Part shown: piece by piece, positions 12,707 through 25,500 of the stretch
Layout: every line of letters starts with the position of its first letter
Position numbering within the stretch: position 1 is the first letter of the stretch
Assembly (NCBI GenBank): GCA_917880885.1
Contig: OU862928.1
Location: 35,886,962-35,950,961, forward strand
Direction: 5' to 3'
DNA from: Limnephilus marmoratus
Lineage: Eukaryota > Arthropoda > Insecta > Trichoptera > Limnephilidae
Length of the DNA stretch: 64,000 nt
Notes under the pieces: generated by a model
What the model was told of the DNA's origin: nothing
What the model saw: only the letters and a program-made list of their open reading frames with translations
Databases searched by the model: none
Program-made: the position numbers and the translations under genes

Positions 12707-12973
12707 GGGGTCATCCACAAATTATGTCACACGATTTTATTGCTTTTTTGACCCCCGCCCCCGTACCTGTCACACATCCTCATATTTGTGAGACACCCTC
12801 CCCCCTAGTGTGACGTCACATATTTTGCAATTTTACATCTAAAAATAATCAAAACATTAGTTAAATTTTTTTTCACGGGGCTGATGACCCCCCCATACCC
12901 CATGTCAAACTTCTCTACACCTCTCCCCCCCCCCACCCACCCTTAAGGTGTGACTTAATCTATGGATGGCCCC
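12707..12973. mobile_element. MITE with ggggtcatccac-type ends
   Basis: Left ggggtcatccacaaattatg and right taatctatggatggcccc are imperfect inverted repeats of about 28 bases (also gtcacac inside). C-rich interior. It lies directly beside a SINE-B copy. Target site unclear. Confidence 0.5.
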
Positions 12974-13011
12974 TGTCGACATAAGGGAAATGGATTCCCC
13001 TGGCTAAATAT

Positions 13012-13440
13012 ATATTTTTTTACATTAGCTCCATTAGGAGGAAAATAATTTCCCGCAGGGCCTATGTCATCTTTGACCCTGAGGGAAGTGAGAGGAGGTT
13101 CTGGCAAAGAAATATTGAGGGGTTGGTATGAATCTAGGAGTCCATCCAGGAGGGACGCACGTATGAATCCATCCCTACAACTGCGTTGCAAAGGGATGGG
13201 TCGAGGGATTCTGGCTGGAGAGGTCAAATGAACTCCCTCAACCAGTCTCTCGATCCGACCCGCCACGCAGCATCGGCCGCCAAGATCACCGCCAAGACTC
13301 ACCCCATGAACCCGGGCACCCCTGATAAGTCACCAAACGTAACGAACCACTTGGGGTGACCTATGGCAGAGGGGTTGGTTTTGGTTATCCAATAAATGGT
13401 TCCCAAGGAGATGGTATCTGTGCCCACCTTTATAATATGG
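13012..13440 (-). mobile_element. SINE-B copy
   Basis: Starts tttttttacattagctcc, includes tatgtcatctttgaccctga and caccaaacgtaacgaaccac, ends in the 5' terminus region cccacctttataat. Confidence 0.75.
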
Positions 13441-13550
13441 TTGGGGAAAGTAATTTTATTTTATCACAAATCTGAAAAATGCACAAATTATCGAGAACCA
13501 AGTACTTCTGGAAAATCTGATAAGATAATGTCGGCTGATAACCGTAAGCA

Positions 13551-14281
13551 TAATAAGGAACTCCAGTGAAAAATATGATGGCTTTAAAAAAATATGTTCA
13601 TATAGACCAATAAACGCTGATTCTGAATATATAAGTTTTATTTCATAATATTAAACGTAGAGTTCTTAAAAAAATATTAAAAAGTGCATTTTTAAACCTC
13701 TCGTCAAAACACACTGTAAAGTTGGTATTACTGATTGGTTAGTGCTGACGTCACGCGTCACCAGTCATTGTATTGAAATTTTGATTATGTAGGTATGACA
13801 AAAGCCATCGGTATTAACAACATTTCATGTTATTCTTTATTTCATACTGTTTATAGAGATTTAGTTGATGTGTTTATTGAAACAATATTTAAGCCTAAAT
13901 GATTCAGTATCAAGAATAGAGGTATCTCTATTAGTTTATCTATATTATTTAAAATATTGAAAAACTACTGCACAAAAAAAATAGTACCTAATGCTTCTTC
14001 TAGGGAGAATACTTCGAACAACGGAACAACGGATTTCAAAATGGCGGCAGTAGTCAGCTGATTGCCACATCCTATACTAATTTTTCAGCAGTGATGACGT
14101 CACACGATTTACCATATTTCCGGTGGTTTTCGGGCGGTCTAAAAAAATTAAAACTTTGAAAATTATTTTAACTATTAAAACTAACTCTAAAAATAAAAAT
14201 AAAAATGCAGTTATTTAAGTTAGAAGGTCATTATTCATAAAAAAAAAAATAAAAAATTGGACTGGAGTTCTCTATTATCGT
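13551..14281. mobile_element. Possible DNA element with ggaactccag ends
   Basis: ataataaggaactccagt at 13551 and its inverse ctggagttctctattat at 14264-14281 bracket about 700 AT-rich bases. No ORF or known motif; the assignment rests on the ends only. Confidence 0.35.
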
Positions 14282-14689
14282 AATTGATCTCCTGATATTC
14301 CAACAAAGAATTTCTCAAAACTCATCAAGTACGTAATCCTTCCTGCAGAATGTTTTAAGGGGAAGGCAAATTTGAATAAATCTAGTAAAATAATAAACAC
14401 GGTGAAAGGGCGATGCTTGCTAATATGTACATGTCTCAGAACAGACATCGTCTAGTGAGGCGGGATACTCACTTGTTTGTACATGATAATATTCTTTCAA
14501 TAAATGCCCGCGTTACCGGCATTTCAAAAAAAATGTATTACTTCTTGTTCACTTCCTTTACCTAAGTTTTAATAGTATTTTAAAATGAGGACAAGCCCGT
14601 CATTATTTTTTTAAATAAAATCATTCTTTCGTACAATATACATGATAAGATGAATCATTTAATTGCTTACCAACTTCAAGACGGTCTCC

Positions 14690-14875
14690 GTGGTCGAGGG
14701 GGAAGGCTATCGACTAGCAATCCGGAGGATTTCTAGTCGAGAGCCTTCGTCGAGCCTAACCGCCTGTAGCCAGCATAAATATACGAACCACCCACGTAGC
14801 CAGTGAGCCAATCTCATTGGCTACAGGCGGTTAGGAGCAGTTGGAACTCTTGTGCATTCAAATAAATAAAGAGGA
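14690..14875. mobile_element. SINE-A-related hybrid
   Basis: A tRNA-like head (gacggtctccgtggtcgagg ... ggaggatttctagtcgagag) is followed by a small hairpin (gcctaaccgcctgtagcca / ggctacaggcggttagg) and then the SINE-A end gagcagttggaactcttgtg and an A-rich tail. Looks like a related subfamily with a different middle. Confidence 0.5.
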
Positions 14876-15019
14876 AGCATTAATTATTATTTGCGGGTAT
14901 TTTGAACGCTTTAGATTGGCCGCTATCCTTCATCACACGTTTTATCAACTAAATCAAGATCGAGAAGATAATGTTTTATTCATGTAGGTACGTGATTGCT
15001 TTGTCGCCTGGTCGTCATA

Positions 15020-15120
15020 TTTTTTTTTTTTTTTTTACAGTGAATACCGCACAAGAATCTCAACTGCTCCCGTCTGGAGCCAGTGAGACTATGGCATCCC
15101 CAATTGGGGTATGTTGTATA
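15020..15120 (-). mobile_element. SINE-A 3' fragment
   Basis: Poly(T) then cagtgaataccgcacaagaa, ctgctcccgtctggagccag and ccccaattggggtatgttgt; about 100 bases only. Confidence 0.7.
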
Positions 15121-15506
15121 TATTATATTTAATCCCAACAGAGAACAGATCTGCAGCGGCCTTGTGCTAGCGTGCTGGTGAATCTCAATTTAGAATCTTG
15201 GCGAAAATATATCTAACGAACGATCTTTTGATTGATACTTCCAAATTCCAAATGACGGCAGCAGATTTAACATCAGGCGGTAATTCTGAATTTTCAACGT
15301 TTTTATGTTTTCATTGAATGAGAACATTTCTAGTTCTTTTCAGCAGCATAAATGAACGTCAAATATTGTAAGTACTTGCTTCATAATGCATTATGAAGAA
15401 TAAAACTCCCATAGCCACTATCTTATCTTCGTAATCCATGTGACTTGTACGAGTGCAGTTATTCCAGACTTCAACCTGCAGATTACTGTTTCTGGTGTTT
15501 TTTTTT

Positions 15507-16034
15507 TTAAGTAAAACTTCTTTACGCACGCTTGACTTGGGGAGTAAGCTGGTGAATGTGTGACGAGAGCGTTACGAAAAGCAAGGCGAACGGTAGTTGA
15601 GAGGGAGATATAAGTTAGTGAAGATAGAAAGAGAGAGAGTTACGTTTCGTATTTTACTGTAGGGGCAAGAGAGAGAGGTGCGAGCACACACTTTCTTTCT
15701 CTCATAGCCATTTACGTTTCGTAAATCTAAGACATGCAGGCCTATTGTCTGTATCACACTGTAGGAGCAAGAGAGAGCAGTGCGCGCGCACATTTTCTTT
15801 CTCTCTTCCTATCATATAGATGGAGCTAAAGAAGTTTTACTTCAGTCGTGTGGTCTAAAGCACACTCGTTTTATTTGTTTTAAGTAAAACTTCTTTACGC
15901 ACGCTTGACTTGGGGAGTAAGCTGGTGAATGCGTGACGAGAGCGTTACGAAAAGTGTGATCGGGTGAGGCGAACGGAAGTTAAGAGGGAGATATAAGTTA
16001 GTGAAGCTTTACTTCAGTCGTGTGGTCTAAAGTA
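15507..16034. mobile_element. Two adjacent MITE copies (full and internally deleted)
   Basis: Both begin aagtaaaacttctttacgca and end near ttttacttcagtcgtgtggt. The first runs about 15507-15870, the second 15881-16034 and lacks the central gagagagag-rich part. The ends are inverted repeats. The two ORF-like frames here are repeat translations. Confidence 0.65.
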
Positions 16035-16039
16035 CAATC

Positions 16040-16359
16040 GTTTTTTTTTTTTTGTTTAATTTTATTTGCACAATAAAATTATCTGTATAATATGAATCAT
16101 TAAAAAATATTGTTTTGAGGTTGTAAATAATCATTTGTGATACCTACTTATTTTGGAGTGGAACAATAGCTGCGGTCTGTGCTTTATTTGAAAGAATAAC
16201 AATTATTTTTCTTTACTGGCAACATTTGAGCCATGCTTAATTTCGCAGGTTATGTTTCTGTCAAACTTATGGTCAAACTCAAATGTCATATTTACATTCA
16301 CGCGGTTGGCGCATGAATCGTTATTTCTAATTATTTTATTATAAAACTTTTCTCTGACA
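16040..16359 (+). promoter_or_regulatory. Upstream region of DDX24, promoter not resolved
   Basis: About 320 bases between a MITE-like pair and the start codon. AT-rich, with a tattataaaa string 25 bases before the ATG. I see no defined TATA/initiator pair at a convincing distance, so the transcription start is unknown. Confidence 0.3.
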
Positions 16360-16512
16360 ATGGATTCAGTGAAATACAAATGGAGGTCGGTGAATTTGGA
16401 TGATTTTGGAACGGCTGGACCGAATACTAACTTTGAAGGCTTATTGGGAATCGAAGAATGTTTAGACTACAGCGTTTTAAGTAAAAGAAATGCTCGAAGG
16501 AAAGCCCAGAAG
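16360..16512 (+). CDS. DDX24: DDX24 exon 1 (start codon, N-terminus)
   Basis: Fifty-one codons from an ATG that follows an AT-rich leader; donor AAG|gtaaaa, phase 0. Encodes the lysine/tryptophan-containing N-terminal block ([12 protein letters not shown]) and a short ECLDYSVLS stretch that resembles the start of vertebrate DDX24. Too short to appear as a long ORF; recognised by similarity and by its clean junction to exon 2. Confidence 0.85.
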
Positions 16513-19500
16513 GTAAAATATGATACTTTACAATCGTAGCTTTCCAATATACTGTATTTGAAATACATCTCGTTTAAGTTGGTTTTACTTTTTCGCAAGT
16601 TTCATCGAGCAATGCACTCTTTATTTTGTTGCAAATTTCAGGTTAAGAGCAATATTTATTACTCAAATAACTCACATAGGGTGAAATGCAGATCCTGCCA
16701 AAGTTTGGAAATTTAATAAAAAGGCACTTTCTAGATGAGAAAAGTGTGGAGAAGCTGAATAAAAAAAAATTAAGGCGTACTCGGCAAAATTGAGGGAGAT
16801 ACAGCTGTTTAAAGTATAAATAAAATTTCACGGAATAATTTCGGTTTACGGAAGGTCTTCCAAAATAATTTTTTTTTTTTTTTTTATACTAATTATGGGC
16901 CGGAAAATCCAAAACTGAAAAAAAACTTTTTCGGAAAGCAATATTAACTAAGTTACACGACTTTAAAATTTTTTATACACACACACAGGAAAATAGTCAT
17001 TTTGGATGCATTCTGATTCCTACAAAATCAAACTAGTTATTTTTATACTAACTATGGGCCGGGGAATCCGAATCTGAAAGAATTAGGCGGCGGTAAGCAA
17101 TATTAACTAAATTACACGACTTTAAAATTTTCTATACACACACACATGACAATATTCATTTCAGAAGCTGGTTTTGACTGACGCAATACAAAGTCATAGA
17201 AAAACAAGAAATACAGGAACATGTGTTGGCAGTGTTACCAAGTCTCAAAAATATTTATCCCTATTTTATGAATTACAACTATCTCAACGGCCGTATTCTT
17301 AAACCAAAAGTATGAAAATTCGTAGTCTTAAAAATGCGTAACCTAACCTAACCTAACGCTAGGTTTGTGTAACATGGTTTGTGCCCCTTTATACCGCCTG
17401 CTCGCGTCAATTTTAAAAAACAGCCTACGTTTTCAAGTAGTTTAGCGGCTACGCTAGGTTTGTGTAACATGGTTTGTGCCCCTTTATACCGCCTGCTCGC
17501 GTCAATTTAAAAAAACAGCCTACGTTTTCAAGTAGTTTAGCGGCTACGCTAGGTTTGTGTAACATGATTTGTGCCCCTTTATACCGCCTGCTCGCGTCAA
17601 TTTAAAAAAACAGCCTACGTTTTCAAGTAGTTTAGCGGCTACGCTAGGTTTGTGTAACATGGTTTGTGCCCCTTTATACCGCCTGCTCGCGTCAATTTTA
17701 AAAAACAGCCTACGTTTTCAAGTAGTTTAGCGGCTACGCTAGGTTTGTGTAACATGGTTTGTGCCCCTGTATACCGCCTGCTCGCGTCAATTTTAAAAAA
17801 CAGCCTACGTTTTCAAGTAGTTTAGCGGCTACGCTAGGTTTGTGTAACATGGTTTGTGCCCCTTTATACCGCCTGCTCGCGTCAATTTTAAAAAACAGCC
17901 TACGTTTTCAAGTAGTTTAACGGCTACGCTAGGTTTGTGTCACATGGTTTGTGCCCCTTTATACCGCCTGCTCGCGTCAATTTAAAAAAATATCCCTGTT
18001 TTCAAGTAGTTTAGCGTTTACGCCAAAAGTGAGTAAAATTTATAAAAAATAATTACTTAAGTTAGTTATTGATATGGCAACACTTAATTTTATGTGGCTG
18101 TTTCTATGACTTTAAACTGTTATAATACTTCCAATATGTCGATTTTCATGTATGCGTATAGAAAATTTTAAAGTCGTGTAACTTTGTTAATATTGCTTTC
18201 CGAAAAAAAATTCCTTCGGATTTGGATTCTCCAGCCAATAGTTAGTATAAAAAAAAAAAGTTTTATTATTTTGGAAGACCTTCCGTAAACCGAAATTAAG
18301 CCAAATTTCACTTCGCGAACCGGTACTACTACACCCCGCCCGCCATTTTGTCACTGTTATGTTGGTATCCCAGACCCACAAACAAGAGCTAGATACGATT
18401 GTAGTAATAAGGCGCGTAATTATGAAAAACAGAATTAATAATATAATGTAAACAAACCTCTAATCAGGCACTAGAATGGAGACAAACCATTCAAATCCTG
18501 GGATGTTTTTTAAAATAAAGATAATATATACAAGCCCGCTACACAAACCCTGCGTAGCCAAACAAACCATTCAAAAACGTAGGCTGTTTTTTAAAGTAAA
18601 GATAACATACACAAGCCCGCTACACAAACCCTGCGTATATATAATATACACAATCCCGCTAGACAAACCATTGCCTGAAGTGGCGCGGGACTCGATCGCT
18701 CCGAAGTGTGCGTGTAAAATAAAGTATACATCGTATTATCCATGTATCCCACGAAGTCGGCTACAATCGTATCTGGCTCTTCTTTGTATCAGGGATACCA
18801 ACATAACAGTGACAAAATGGCCGCCGGTTTGTCATAGTGTCGGTTCGCGAAGTGAAATTTTACTTAACGCAATGGAAAATTAATTACTTATTCAATTTTT
18901 TTTTCTATTGCTTTCCGCACTTTTTTTCACCTTCCAGATTAAAGTTCTCAACTTAAAACGCGGTGAAAACATGGTTTTTGGCAAAAAAACAAACTTTGAC
19001 AGAATCTGCATTCCTCCCCTCACATATACCTCTAGTTCTGTCTTATGGTACAGATACTTACGGATCATTGTAATTTCTTTAGAAATCAAAGCTTTCGTGA
19101 AGCATTTTTTAAATAAAAAATTATGTTTATTATTATACTTTTATTGCATTTGTTTTTTAGGAGAAGAAAACAGAAACTGTCAAAAGGAAAGCACCACCTT
19201 CAGCAGATGGCAATGTCACCCCCAAAAAGTCGAAGATTATTTCGTCATCTGGCTTTGAAGTAGACAGTGTCATTGCGGATGTTTCTCTCACACCTTCGAA
19301 AGGCCCTAATATTCCCGATGGAAAGAAAAAAGACAAGAAAAACAAAAATAAACCTAAAACAAATGGAGTCGAAGCTAAAGATAGTGTAGTTGCTCCAAAT
19401 GATTCAGAAATTCCAGAAGAAGATGCCGCTACCAGGAAAAAGAACAAACAGAAACAAAAGAAAGCCGAAAAGAAAGCAGCCAAGAAAGCGGAAGCAACTA

Positions 19501-22500
19501 ACGGAGTTGAAACAAAAGAAGGCGAAAAGAAAGAAAACACGCCAGTAAAGAAAAAAAAGAAACGTAAGCCAACTAAATTCGAAAGAGAACGGGCGAAACG
19601 AGACCAAAGAAGAGCAGATAAAAAGAAAGATAAAGCGTTGAAAGACAAACCTGTCAATGAAGATGAAGCCGTAGTGAAACCTCCAGAAATAAGTAGTCTA
19701 AATGCTATCCCGGTTGAAGATATGCAAGCTTGGATGCAATTCAGTATTCCTGATGTCATTCTGAGGGCTTTGGCAGATCAAGGATTCAGAACTCCAACAC
19801 AAATTCAGGAGTTGACCCTTCCAGCTGCTTTGCATGGTAATTTTATTATTTTTGGTGATCTTTTACAATAGTTGGATACAGTGGGGTAGCAGGGGCGGGG
19901 GGGGGGGGGGTCCGCTAAGAGCACAATTCTCTAGCCACCCTCCCCCCCCACCCCTAGGATGAACCAATTTTTTTATGAAGTCGAAATTTGTGTTTGTCAA
20001 CTTTAATGGGGGGGGGGGTGACACCACGTTATCCGTCCAGGGTGCCACCCATGCTAGCTACGCCACACTTCTTTTATTTTATGTTTGCATTCTAAATTTT
20101 AATATTAACAAATATTAATATTTATTTGTAATATTACAATTTTAAAACTTATCGTAACTAGGGAATGCAATCCCGGTATACTGGGATCCCGAAATACCGA
20201 GATCCCGTAGACATTTTGCGGGACTAATCTCGGTCGAAAATTTTGCGGGATCCCGCTGGACTGGCGGGATTACAGAGAAGCGTAGTTCATACGTGTTACC
20301 CTGCGCGCGGCGGAGGTTTTGATAAAGAAGGAAATTAATTACTTCGAGTCCGATGGATTAAAAGCCACATACCTTCAATAATGACTATTGTGCCAACTAG
20401 CGTGGAAGCTGAACGAGCTTTTTCAGCAGCTGGCTACCTTGTGACCAATATCAGAAGCCGTTTATCAGACGACGCAATTAATACTTTAACTTTTTTACGA
20501 AGCTATTTCCAAAATAATGTTTAAATTTATGATTATGATGCTTATTGTACAAGAATATTGTTTATCGTGTGAACATTATTATTTAAATTTAAGTTGTTAT
20601 GTAAATTTATGTCTTATCTTATTCTTTACCAATTTATGACTTAAACTTTACCTACGTCTAACTAAAGGTATATTAATAAACCATTTAAAATGTCCCAAAG
20701 AACTTGTTTGATTAGGTATAAATTTAAAACTCTAAAAAAAAAAGGTTGGTAGATCGAGGTAATAGGTCTTTATTATACGATTGATTAGATATCTAAGTCC
20801 ACCCTGCTGGATCCCGCAAAAACCTGGATCCAGCGGGACTAAGATTATTCAGTCCCGCCAATACCTGGATTGACATGGTCTTGCATGATTGCATTCCCTA
20901 ATCATAACCTTTCAAAAACAGTTTTTAGTATTTGGCTATATTCAGAAATATATCATTTATAGAGCTTTAATTGCGAAGCAAAATTTTTATAAATCTGACT
21001 GTTCGTTTAAGACAAAAACTTGCACAATGACAAATTTTTAATTCTAACCTTTTTTTTGTATTTTATTTTTCCTTTTAAGCACTTGCATACTGCTTACTAA
21101 CAACATATGCAAGGACACTGGAGGTCTAGATTCATTCAAAATAAATAAATGTAGCTTCGTTTAACAAAAAAAATTAGAATCTTACGAGAGCCTTGAAGGA
21201 GTAACCATCAGTTACTTATACCAGGGCGGGTAAGAAGTGGATAAGCCTTACTGCACAATGACAAAATACTTGAGTGATTAAATAAATAATGTTGTGTTTG
21301 TTTACGTGTACAGGAAGGAGAGACATTCTGGGAGCAGCTGAAACTGGTAGCGGCAAAACTTTAGCTTTTGGCATCCCAATTTTGACAGGAATCCTTCGCA
21401 TGAAAGAAGACCTCGCCAACGGAATCCAAGAAAAGACCCTCAACGCACTCCCAAATGCTTTGATCAACCCTTTCGTCAGTGAGCAAGCCAAGATAGTCAA
21501 CTTCAACAAACTAAATAAAGAAGAGAAAAAGAAACTGATGAAGGAGATCAAAAGCAAAAAGAAGTATAAAAGCCGGAAACGTATCCAAAGGGATGATGAC
21601 GAAGACGAAGATGACGAGGAAGATGGTGAAGTATCTGAGGAAGAAGATTCCGATGAAGACGAAGCCGATATTTCATCCGACGACGATGAAGCTTCCGAGT
21701 CTGATGAAAATGGCGAGATGGTCGTCGATGATGAAATTTCTGAGCAAAGTGATGAAGAATCGGTGGATGGCGATATGGATATGTTGGAGTCTGATGGTGA
21801 CGATGATGATGAAGATTTGGGCATCGGAAGTGATGAAGGTTCTAATCAGACCCCTGACGAAGATGAAATCATTCATGACGATGAAATGGAACCTGCTATT
21901 AATGATGATGATGATGATGAAGAGTCAGATTTTGAAGAGAGAGAAGAAGAGGTGGAGGGACTCAATGAAGAAGGTATGTTTTTTTTAATTTTACGGTTTA
22001 TTTTTTGAATTCACAATCAATTTGGTGTCTCTTTTTTTTTACATTATCTCCTGAGGAACATAATTCCCCTCAGGGTCTGTGTCATCTTCGGGAATGCTCT
22101 GTGGAGGGTCTTTTGAGGAAAATAAGGAGATGAAGTTCTGGGAAGGAAAGGGTATGAGGCTAGGAATCGTAAAAATCATACGAATTGTAAAATATGTCTG
22201 CGAGAGTCCTGGTGGAGAAGTCAAAACGTCTCCCTTAATCGGTCTCGCCCGATCTGGCCTGCCACGCAGCTGGTGGGCAAATGCATCCACCACCAACACC
22301 CAGACAAACCTCACCCCTTGAACCTGGGTACCCCCGCTATTTAACCAAGCGTAGCGAACCACTTAGGATGACCTATGGCAGATGTGTTGGTTATCCAATA
22401 AATAGTTCCTGAGGCGGCAGTACCTATACCCGCCTCCCTAATTGGATATTGAATTTGTTGTTGTTGTTTATGCGAATGAACGAAGAAAGGAGAATATGTG

Positions 22501-25500
22501 AATGGTAAAAGAAGTCGGGGACGCCCGAGGAAAGCACAATCAAGTGAATCAGATACTTGAGTCGGGCCATGTCAAGGGTCAGGATAATAGGAGAGTCTCT
22601 ATGAGACGATGTATGAATGTGAATGAGGTAAACATTGTGTGTGCAAGACCGAGTTTGGCGTAATGTCCTATCTGCCTAACTCTGCGGGGAAACGGTGTGA
22701 TCGTTAGTTAGTTGTTTATGAGAAATTAATGGAATCTCGGCAGCAGGACTATTTTAAATTTACGCTATGTTAATTAACATTGTTTTATTCTCCAGGTATT
22801 GGTTGCGTAAAAGTCATTGACAATGTATCCCCTTCGGAAATAATCCCCGAAGTGCCGGGGAAGAAGAAGAGGCCTTTGAAGCCCCTGTATGCCCTCATCC
22901 TGACTCCGACGAGAGAGCTGGCCATCCAGGTGAAGAACCACCTCGTGGCAGCTGCCAAGTATATGGGTGAGTTGTTATATTGTGTTGATATCATCGAAAC
23001 TTTTAGATTGTGAAATATTTTTTAACCACTCGGACCACTAAACGTGTTTATACGACAATATAACAATAGCAGTCAAGTACAATAAGCTTGTTTTCAACGC
23101 GTGTGTTACCGCAGAAATCGTTATAACTCAGTTATTTTTCTAGTGACAACCCTAAAACAAAAATTAGAAGATCCATATTAAATCCAACTTCACATTTCAT
23201 TCAAAGTTGTCCATAGAAGTTGTAATAAAAAATACTTATTTTGTAGAAACAGTTTTCACCCGCCAAATCGCCTACGCGCCGTTAGACATTGTTAATTTTT
23301 TATTAAATATTCTTGTATCAAATGGTAAAAAAGTGAGGTGACAAAATTGTTTATTATACATTTACACGATAGAATAAGTACATTTTTTTACATAATCCGT
23401 GATTTTAGTACCATTTTCACATAAAAACATCATGTGAGTCATTTTTACAATTTTTTTATGTTTGGATTCTAAATTTTAATATTTATTAGTTAATACAATT
23501 TGAAAGCTTATTTAATAACCTTTCAAAAACAGTTTTTGGTATTCGGCTACGTTCAGAAATGTTTCATTTATAGAGCTTTAATTGCGAAGCGGAAATAACA
23601 CAGAGTTTTTATAAATCTGACAGTTCGTTTAAGACAAAGAACTTGCATAATCGCAAAATACCTGAGTGGTTAAAGGTAGAATGCCCGCTAAGTTTGGGGC
23701 TATTTAAACACTCCAGGCTTACACAGGTACTAAAGTATTGCCTTACACTTGTCAAATAGAACTGATGAACTGTTCATTGTTTTGCGTTGGAAACAATTGA
23801 AAAAGTTCTCATTTGTTATATGTGATTTAAGGAAATAATTTGTTATTTTGCAGATATTCTCATAGCTGTGGTGGTGGGAGGCATGGCCGAGGTGAAGCAA
23901 GAACGTGTGCTGAAGCACTGTCCGGAGATAGTGGTGGCCACTCCTGGGCGCTTGTGGCAGATGATCCAACAGGGTAATAGGCATCTCTCTCAGGTCACGG
24001 ACATCAGGTGAGAACTGCCACGGACCATATAGATCTAAAATTGAAGTGATAATGACTGTTGGTTCACTAAAATGCCGATCACGTAAAAAATTATCAGGTC
24101 ATTTCAGTAAATTGTTGTTCAATTTATTGGATATTCAACACCTCAGCCATAGGACACCCTGAGTGGTTGGCTTCATTTCGTGACTTAGCAGGGGTGCCCG
24201 GGTTCATGGGGTGTGGTTTTTCCGGGTCTTGGCGGTGGATGCGTCTGCCCATCAGTTGCATGGCAGGTCGGATCGGGAGAGAATGGTTGAGGGAGGTCTT
24301 TTGGAATAGGATTCCCCACTTCAGCCAGACTCTTTCGACCCATCCCCTTGCACCACAGTTGGAGGAATGCATTCACATTTCAGTCACTCGTGGACACTCT
24401 AGATTCCTAACCACCCTTCACACCTTTTCCTTCCCAGAACTTCCTCTCCTTCCTTTCCATAAAAATATTCTCCACACAGCATCCCCAAACATTACATAGG
24501 GCCCTGAGGGAATTTTTTTCCTCTGCCTCCTAAGTGGAGATAATGTAAAAAAAATCTTGATTCAAATGTTGGTCATGCATGACAAAGATAGACATACAAA
24601 TAATATGTGTGTAGGAACGAAATAGTTTCGAAACACTTTCCAAATCTCTACAACGTTTCTATAGTCAGTAATGTCGTTGTATATATCATTTTTAAGGTTG
24701 TGTTAATTTTTTGTTATTAACCCCTTGAATGCCGGGAGTAAATGGGGTTGGTTTCCACCAATTAGTCTTCGCAAAAAGCGGCAGCCATGACACCCAATGT
24801 CCGGCAATTCTGACAGTGTCCTTGAGAAATTTCGTACATAGAAAGGTCAAAATCGAAGACCAAAGAATTTTTCTCGCGCATGCGCAAGAACTGCGCACGT
24901 TCCCGCGCTCCGGTAAATCATTCATATAAATTATATGGAGTGACCAGGCGTATTGCGGTTTTCTCTATGGTAAAGGGCGATAATAGAGCAAGCGATTCTG
25001 ACCGTGTTCTTCATACACTTTCTTTATACATGTGGGTCAAAATCGCGTGTAAAGTCTCCTGACACGCCGGCGCACGAGCGGCAAATGAGAGGTTAAGTAT
25101 TTTTTTTAATAATTCCAGATATCTGGCGATTGACGAGACCGATCGCATGATGGAGCGGGGTCACTTTGAAGAACTGCACCATCTCCTGGACAAGGTCAAC
25201 GACGATGAGCAGCGCAAGGCGCGGAGACAGACCTTTGTGTTCTCCGCCACGCTGACCATGGTGCACGACCTGCCTCATCATCTCAAGGGGAAGAAGGTCA
25301 CCAAGAAGGGAAAGGTATTAAATTAGGCATTTAACCAAAGGAAAACATTTTGAACCCGGAACCTAAGTCACCAAATGTAATGACCCACTTGGGTGACCTA
25401 TGGCAGGGGCTCTCTCTCTGGTTTCAATCCTGGGATTGGTTTGCAGCAATTTCCTTTAGTTTCCTCTTCCATTCTTCCCTGTCTTGTGCGGCTCTTTTGA

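Noticed and set aside
12955..13302. 115-residue minus-strand frame
   Set aside because: Lies within a SINE-B copy; the same frame is broken in every other copy.
17339..17356. Telomere repeat (CCTAA)n
   Set aside because: Only about three units, inside an intron.
17356..18020. CRISPR array
   Set aside because: Units are contiguous 95-bp direct repeats without spacers, in a eukaryotic intron.
19157..19759. 200-residue minus-strand frame
   Set aside because: Phe/Ser-rich complement of the Lys-rich DDX24 exon 2; no domain and explained by the sense exon.
21216..21824. 202-residue poly-Ser minus-strand frame
   Set aside because: Antisense of the acidic GAT/GAA tract in DDX24 exon 3.
21593..21988. 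131-residue Met/Lys-rich plus-strand frame
   Set aside because: Shifted frame of the same acidic exon.
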